Below, in pieces: positions 13,034 through 17,697 of a stretch of 17,697 bases of DNA (position 1 is the stretch's first letter; every line of letters starts with the position of its first letter). The position numbers were made by a program, and so were the translations under genes. The DNA comes from UMGS1124 sp964417835. GTDB lineage: Bacteria > Bacillota_I > Bacilli_A > RF39 > UBA660. Below the pieces are notes generated by a model that did no database searches, was not told the DNA's origin, and saw only the letters and a list, made by a program, of their open reading frames with translations. The stretch lies in contig CAYQJD010000018.1 in NCBI GenBank assembly GCA_964417835.1, forward strand, positions 1 through 17,697, read 5' to 3'.

Positions 13034-13987
13034 ATGAAAATAATAATAAATATAATTTTTTATATTTTAGGAATAATTTTACCTATAACAATTATTCTTG
13101 TTGCTTTAATAAAAAAAGCAACAAATAAAAAGAAAAACATTTTAAAAAAAACTATTTTAGCTTTATTAATATTTTTAACTGTTTATACTATAAAATTTGG
13201 CTTTAATAAAATAATTGATACAACAGAAAATAAATTAGATAACAAGCCTGCTAATTCGCAGCTTGAAAATACGTCAAATGAAACTAAGGCAACTATTGAA
13301 GTCAATTCAAAAGAAGAAAATATAACTACTACCACTACAACTACTGCTCCTCCAATTACAAATAATAATAACTCCAATAACAATAACAACAATAGCATTA
13401 AAAATACTGATAACACAAGTAATCTAAAAATAATAGATGGAATTTTAATTGTTAATAAAACGTATCCTCTTCCTGCAGATTACGTTCCTACAAACACTTA
13501 TAAAAGTGCTGAAGGATTAGAATATTGTTCAACTTGCATTGACAAAGAAGCTTATGAGCAATATAAAATAATGAAAGCAGATGCAACAAGCTTAGGATTA
13601 AATATATGGATACAAAGTGGTTATAGAAGCTATAGCTTACAAGAAAAATTATATAATAAATATGTTAATAGAGATGGCAAACTAGCAGCAGATACTTATA
13701 GTGCAAGACCAGGATACTCAGAGCATCAAACAGGTCTAGCATTTGACTTAAATTCAATTTCTGATGATTTTCAATATACAGAAGAAGGAAAATGGGTTCA
13801 TAACAATGCATATAAATATGGTTTTATTTTAAGATATCCTAAAGGCAAAGAAGATATAACTGGATATAAATATGAATCTTGGCATCTAAGATATGTCGGT
13901 GTTGATCTTGCAACTAAACTTTATAACAATGGAGACTGGATTACATTAGAAGAGCATTTTAATCTAACTAGTAAATATGAAAATTAA
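13034..13987 (+). CDS. VanY-type D-alanyl-D-alanine carboxypeptidase (peptidase M15)
   Basis: 317 aa. Two hydrophobic segments (about 4-26 and 40-56) anchor the protein; a Thr/Asn-rich linker (about 60-130) leads to the M15B domain (about 140-310). Zinc and catalytic motifs are complete: SGYRS (195-199), SEHQTGLAFDL (229-239, with His231 and Asp238 as ligands), and YESWHLRYVG (280-289, Glu281 as general base and His284 as third ligand). It should trim the terminal D-Ala of peptidoglycan stem peptides outside the membrane. Without a vanHAX cluster nearby it is best read as a wall-remodelling enzyme (DacY-like), not a resistance gene. A CxxC pair (165-168) lies near the domain start. The GGAG ribosome site overlaps the previous stop codon, indicating translational coupling. 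Last gene of the operon. Confidence 0.93.
   Translation: MKIIINIIFYILGIILPITIILVALIKKATNKKKNILKKTILALLIFLTVYTIKFGFNKIIDTTENKLDNKPANSQLENTSNETKATIEVNSKEENITTTTTTTAPPITNNNNSNNNNNNSIKNTDNTSNLKIIDGILIVNKTYPLPADYVPTNTYKSAEGLEYCSTCIDKEAYEQYKIMKADATSLGLNIWIQSGYRSYSLQEKLYNKYVNRDGKLAADTYSARPGYSEHQTGLAFDLNSISDDFQYTEEGKWVHNNAYKYGFILRYPKGKEDITGYKYESWHLRYVGVDLATKLYNNGDWITLEEHFNLTSKYEN
13325..13393 (+). repeat. Low-complexity Thr/Asn codon tract in the VanY linker
   Basis: Residues 98-120 are seven Thr, then APPIT, then Asn with one Ser. The DNA is runs of ACT/ACA/ACC and AAT/AAC codons, a trinucleotide-like tract that may vary in length by slippage without breaking the frame. Confidence 0.8.
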
Positions 13988-14010
13988 TAATAATATAAAA
14001 ATACCTTTTC

Positions 14011-14038
14011 CTTAAGGATTGTAATTTAACAATTCTTT
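14011..14038 (+). terminator. Terminator of the envelope operon
   Basis: AGGATTGT (14012-14019) pairs with ACAATTCT (14026-14033), including one G-U pair, around a six-base loop and is followed by TTTTTT (14033-14038). It lies 24 bases after the VanY stop codon. Confidence 0.8.
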
Positions 14039-14085
14039 TTTATTTATTTAAAGTTAATAATTCATTAAGAAATAAATTTATTATA

Positions 14086-14114
14086 TTTAAAATATACTTT
14101 ATTTTTGATACAAT
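14086..14114 (+). promoter_or_regulatory. Promoter of addB
   Basis: TTTAAA (14086-14091), 17-base spacer and TACAAT (14109-14114) with an extended TGA. The predicted start, near 14121, falls after the first in-frame ATG (14119), which supports translation from 14131. Confidence 0.6.
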
Positions 14115-14130
14115 ATTTATGGTGGGTAGT

Positions 14131-16470
14131 ATGCGTGAATATATAAATAATTCAATTTTAATAATACCTAATTTTTTAAAAGAAAATATTATTAAAGATA
14201 TTAGAAATAAAAGTAAATATTTAAATATAAAAATATTTAGCTTAGATGAATTTATAAAAAAACTAACATTTGACTTTGACGAAAGAACTATTTATAAATT
14301 AATGAAAATAGAAAATATTAATTATAATATTGCAAAACTTTATTTGGAAAATTGTTATTATAGTAATAATAATTCTAAAGATTTAAAATTAAAAATGTTA
14401 TTTAATATAAAAAGTAAAATAAATAATTATTTGATCCAAGATAATTTATTTGAAAGACTTATAGAAAATAAAAAAATATTTATATATGGATACGATTATA
14501 TAACTAAATATCAAAAATATATCTTAAATGATGTTAAAAACTTAGAAATTATTAACAAACAATATAGAAATTTTAAACATGATGTATATAAATTTGATAC
14601 TTTAGAACAAGAAGTTATATTCATTGCAGAAAATATTGCTAAATTAATTTATGATGGTATTGATATTAATAATATTTTTATATCAAATATGGATAATAAT
14701 TATTATAATGTTGTTAAAAGAATATTTAATATGTACAATATCCCTATAAATTTAAATGATAAAAATAATTTATATCAAACAAGCATAGGAAAATACTTTA
14801 TAAATAATTTATCTAATAATATTCAAGGATTGTTTAAAGCTATTGAAAAAAAATTTGATATGAATATACAATTAAATAAATCTATATATAATAAATTAAT
14901 GGATGTTGTTAATAAGTTTTATTTTACTAATGATTATTTAAGTGTTAAAGAAAACATTATAAATGTTATGAAAAATACTTATATTGATAATGCAAAATAT
15001 AAAAATGCTGTAAACGAAATAGAATTAATAAATAATATTATTGATGATAATAAATATGTTTTTTTAGTAGGATTTAATCTAAATAAAGTGCCTTTAACAA
15101 TAAAAGATGAGGATTTCATAACAGATAATATAAAACCTGAATATTTAGAAAAAAGCTATGAAATGAACAATATAAATAAAGAATTATACTATAAAGTAAT
15201 ATCTGATGTTAAAAATATAGTTATAACTTATAAAGAAAAACATTTAAATGAAACATTTTATCCTAGCTTATTAATAGATGAATATAATATGAATGTTATT
15301 TCTTATAACTTTAAATTTAGTGAATATTCTAGTGAAATTAATAAGTTATATTTAGCTAAATCTATAGATAGTTTAATAAAATTTAATAATTATAATGATG
15401 ATTTAAGTATTTTATATAATAATTATAAAATACCTTATATGAGTTATGATAATAAATTTAGAGGTATTGATAAAAATAATTTATATAAATATTTGGATAA
15501 TAAATTTAACTTAAGTTATAGTAGCATGGATAATTATTATCATTGTAGTTTTAGATTTTATCTATCTAATATATTAAAACTAGATTTTTTTGAAACCACT
15601 TTACAAACATATATAGGAAATTTATACCATTATGTTTTAAGTAAAGCATTTTCAGATGATTTTGACTTTGATAATACTGTTAAAAATTTTATAAATAATA
15701 ATCCTTATACTAAGAGTTATAAAAATGATTATTTTATAAATAAAATATTAGAAGAATTAAAAACTATAATTAAAATTATTAAATATCAAAATACTTTAAT
15801 GAATATGGATGAGACATATTATGAAAAGAAGATTAATATTGAAAAAAAAATTGGGGATATTAACATTAATTTTAAAGGTTTTATAGATAAATTATTAAAG
15901 AAAAACAATAACATAGTAATTATAGATTATAAAACTTACACGGTTGATATTAATTTAAATTATTTACCATATGGTTTATCAATGCAATTACCAGTTTATT
16001 TATATTTAACTAAAAATATAGATAAAGATTATGAAATAATAGGTTTTTATTTACAACAAATTTTATTTGGTAAATTTAATAAAAATAATAATAAAACTCT
16101 AAAAGAATTAAAATATGATAGTTTAAAACTAAAGGGTTATAGTTTAGGTAATGAAAGTATACTAGCTGATTTTGATAGTACGTACGAAAATAGTGAATTA
16201 ATACATGGTATGAAATTAACCAGTAAAGGTTTTGGCCCATATTCTAAAGTATTAACTAGTAAACAAATAGATAATATTATTAAGATTACAGACGAAAAAA
16301 TTAATGAATGTATTGAAAGTATTAGTAATGGTAATTTTATTATTAATCCCAAAAAAATTAATGGAAAAAATATTGGATGTGAATTTTGTAAATATAAAGA
16401 CATATGTTTTATGACAAACCAAGATATTAAAGATTTAGAAGATATTAAAGATTTAAGTTTTCTCGATTAA
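14131..16470 (+). CDS. addB: AddB-like nuclease subunit, reduced
   Basis: 779 aa from ATG 14131, chosen because GGTGGG precedes it and the ATG at 14119 lies at the predicted transcript start. The C-terminal PD-(D/E)XK nuclease is clear: GFID (Asp586) and IIDYKT (Asp599, Lys601). The four iron-sulfur cysteines of AddB are present: Cys472 in YYHCSFRFYLSN, and Cys750, Cys753 and Cys759 in CEFCKYKDIC. With AddA it should form the double-strand-break resection complex that loads RecA. The N-terminal helicase-like part is very divergent: no GxxGxGKT Walker A is visible where Bacillus AddB has one, and the protein is about two thirds of that length. FDTLEQEVIFIAENIAKLIYDG (from about 155) resembles the family's middle region. 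addA follows, confirming the assignment. Confidence 0.88.
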   Translation: MREYINNSILIIPNFLKENIIKDIRNKSKYLNIKIFSLDEFIKKLTFDFDERTIYKLMKIENINYNIAKLYLENCYYSNNNSKDLKLKMLFNIKSKINNYLIQDNLFERLIENKKIFIYGYDYITKYQKYILNDVKNLEIINKQYRNFKHDVYKFDTLEQEVIFIAENIAKLIYDGIDINNIFISNMDNNYYNVVKRIFNMYNIPINLNDKNNLYQTSIGKYFINNLSNNIQGLFKAIEKKFDMNIQLNKSIYNKLMDVVNKFYFTNDYLSVKENIINVMKNTYIDNAKYKNAVNEIELINNIIDDNKYVFLVGFNLNKVPLTIKDEDFITDNIKPEYLEKSYEMNNINKELYYKVISDVKNIVITYKEKHLNETFYPSLLIDEYNMNVISYNFKFSEYSSEINKLYLAKSIDSLIKFNNYNDDLSILYNNYKIPYMSYDNKFRGIDKNNLYKYLDNKFNLSYSSMDNYYHCSFRFYLSNILKLDFFETTLQTYIGNLYHYVLSKAFSDDFDFDNTVKNFINNNPYTKSYKNDYFINKILEELKTIIKIIKYQNTLMNMDETYYEKKINIEKKIGDININFKGFIDKLLKKNNNIVIIDYKTYTVDINLNYLPYGLSMQLPVYLYLTKNIDKDYEIIGFYLQQILFGKFNKNNNKTLKELKYDSLKLKGYSLGNESILADFDSTYENSELIHGMKLTSKGFGPYSKVLTSKQIDNIIKITDEKINECIESISNGNFIINPKKINGKNIGCEFCKYKDICFMTNQDIKDLEDIKDLSFLD

Positions 16471-16493
16471 TTTTTCGTTCTTATATAAATATT

Positions 16494-16518
16494 AAAGATA
16501 AAGTTTTTATCTTTTTTT
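16494..16518 (+). terminator. Terminator between addB and addA
   Basis: AAAGATAAA (16494-16502) and TTTATCTTT (16506-16514) form a perfect 9-bp stem with a three-base loop, and the T-run continues to 16518. The stem has only one G-C pair, so it may be leaky. Confidence 0.6.
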
Positions 16519-16540
16519 GTTTATATAAAATTGTTATAAT
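16512..16540 (+). promoter_or_regulatory. Promoter of addA
   Basis: A perfect TATAAT (16535-16540) with an extended TG one base before it ends 17 nt upstream of the ATG. The -35 position at 17 bases spacing (16512-16517) is TTTTTT, the T-run of the preceding terminator, so activity would depend on the extended -10. Confidence 0.55.
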
Positions 16541-16557
16541 GATTAGTAGGTGATAGT

Positions 16558-17697
16558 ATGCCAAAATGGACTAGTGAACAAGAATTAGCAATCAATGAGA
16601 GTGGAAAAAATATTATAGTCTCAGCTGGTGCTGGTAGTGGTAAAACTGCAGTATTAACAGAAAGAGTTATTAGAAAATTAAAAAGTGGTATAAGTATTAA
16701 AAATATGTTGATTTTAACATTTACAAACAATGCAGCTCATGAAATGAAAGAAAGAATACGTAAAGCAATTAAGAAAGCAAGCTTAGAAGATGAAGCTTTA
16801 AAAAGTGAATTAAATTATATTGATAATGCTTATATAACTACATTCGATTCTTTTACACTTTCTATTGTAAAAAAATATCATTATTTATTAGGAATAGGAA
16901 ATGATATATCAATAATTGATTCTAGTATAGTGGACTTAAAAAAAGAAGAATTGATAGATAATATATTTGAAGAATTATATAAATATAGAGATGAAGATTT
17001 TATAAAATTGGTTGATTTATTATGTGTAAAAGATGACAAAGATTTAAAAAAATCTATTTTAGATATTAATAATAAGATAGACTTGATTGAAAATAAAGAT
17101 GATTTTTTAGATAGTTATATTGATAAGTATTATAATGATAATTTTATAAATAGCATTATTCAAGATTATGAAAAATTATTACTAGAAAAAATTAGTGATA
17201 TTAAAAGATTACTATATTCTTTAGAAAGTGAGGTCGATGGCAAATATTTTTCTGATTCTTGTAATTTATTAAATGGACTGTTTACATCAAAGGATTATGA
17301 TAGTATAAAAACTAATTCTTCAATAACTCTTGGTATGTTAAAAGGCGCAACTGATTTAGGAAAAGAGATCAAACTCTCAATAAATAAATCGTTAAAAGAG
17401 ATAAATAACATATGTTATTATTCTAAATATGATATTTTTCAAAATTTATATAATACAAAAGATTACGTACAAGCTATCATTAATATTATTAAAAAATTAG
17501 ATAAAAAAGTTAAATCTTTTAAAAAGAATATTAATAAATATGAATTTAATGATATAAGTATAATGGCAATTGATATTGTAAAAAATAATGAGCAGGTTAG
17601 AAATGAATTAAAGGAAAGTTTCTATGAAATTTGTGTTGATGAATATCAAGATACAAGCGATTTACAAGAAAGTTTCATTAATCTAATTAGTAATAAT
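16558..17697 (+). CDS. addA: AddA helicase-nuclease, 3' end cut by window
   Basis: The open frame runs 380 codons to the right edge. It starts at ATG 16558 after AGGTGAT. It opens with KWTSEQELAI (Q motif, Gln8), then Walker A SAGAGSGKT (22-30), motif Ia LILTFTNNAAHEMKERI, the TTFDSF segment, and near the end Walker B/motif II VDEYQDTSDLQ (360-370, with Asp361 and Glu362). This is a UvrD-type superfamily 1A helicase with the AddA/RecB spacing of motifs, and its position after addB fixes the identity. The insertion between motifs Ia and II is divergent. The remaining helicase motifs and the C-terminal nuclease domain are outside the window. The product should supply ATP-driven unwinding for the AddAB end-resection complex. 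Confidence 0.95.
   Translation, partial: MPKWTSEQELAINESGKNIIVSAGAGSGKTAVLTERVIRKLKSGISIKNMLILTFTNNAAHEMKERIRKAIKKASLEDEALKSELNYIDNAYITTFDSFTLSIVKKYHYLLGIGNDISIIDSSIVDLKKEELIDNIFEELYKYRDEDFIKLVDLLCVKDDKDLKKSILDINNKIDLIENKDDFLDSYIDKYYNDNFINSIIQDYEKLLLEKISDIKRLLYSLESEVDGKYFSDSCNLLNGLFTSKDYDSIKTNSSITLGMLKGATDLGKEIKLSINKSLKEINNICYYSKYDIFQNLYNTKDYVQAIINIIKKLDKKVKSFKKNINKYEFNDISIMAIDIVKNNEQVRNELKESFYEICVDEYQDTSDLQESFINLISNN

Noticed and set aside
13034..13987. Vancomycin-resistance vanY
   Set aside because: There is no vanRS/HAX context; the neighbours are wall-remodelling genes, so a housekeeping carboxypeptidase is the simpler reading.
14119..14130. Upstream ATG of addB (four extra residues)
   Set aside because: It lies at or before the predicted transcription start and has no ribosome site; GGTGGG precedes the ATG at 14131.
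1..17697. tRNA genes, CRISPR arrays, insertion sequences and phage genes
   Set aside because: I looked for cloverleaf-like GTTCGAAT loops, regularly spaced repeats, transposase motifs and terminal inverted repeats and saw none.

Overview
The window is strongly A+T-rich and densely packed on both strands. It looks like the chromosome of a low-GC Firmicutes/Bacilli-type or Mycoplasmatota-adjacent bacterium, perhaps an uncultured gut Bacilli lineage (inference). The supporting signs are a CIRCE operator with consensus sigma-A boxes, AddAB rather than RecBCD, a TagO-type lipid-carrier enzyme, a DUF1292 protein, and a ClpB without the N-terminal domain, as in mycoplasmas. The organism has a cell wall, because wall-polymer and peptidoglycan enzymes are present. 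The standard code fits: every recognised Trp is TGG and no gene has an in-frame TGA.

Left arm, minus strand (1-5481). Read in the direction of transcription it holds an RluA-type pseudouridine synthase, a large uncharacterised coiled-coil membrane protein (811 aa) coupled to a DUF1292 protein, a TagO/WecA-type phosphoglycosyltransferase, and a truncated GT4 glycosyltransferase. The last two probably serve surface-polymer assembly.

Middle (5499-10832). A divergent histidyl-tRNA synthetase homologue is transcribed away from the pseudouridine synthase gene and converges on a TetR regulator. The TetR gene is divergent from clpB, which has a complete CIRCE/HrcA operator over a consensus promoter. 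clpB converges on a gene for a secreted bactofilin-like protein with a multi-TM tail. The two share a bidirectional terminator built into their coding ends.

Right arm, plus strand (10930-17697). An envelope operon encodes a Lys/Asn-rich two-TM protein, a membrane-anchored polysaccharide deacetylase with Ig-like repeats, and a membrane-anchored VanY-type D,D-carboxypeptidase, and ends in a terminator. Recombination genes follow: a reduced AddB nuclease subunit, then AddA, cut by the window end. The two are separated by a terminator and a new promoter.

The intergenic regions share an economical design. Many genes have a -10 box ending 16-19 nt before the start codon, predicting leaders of about 10 nt. 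Terminators overlap stop codons, and in two places a terminator T-tract sits exactly where the next gene's -35 box should be. No tRNA, rRNA, CRISPR array, insertion sequence or prophage gene was seen. The least explained items are the 811-aa protein with its duplicated N-terminal motif, the altered HisRS homologue, and the Lys/Asn-rich protein that opens the envelope operon.
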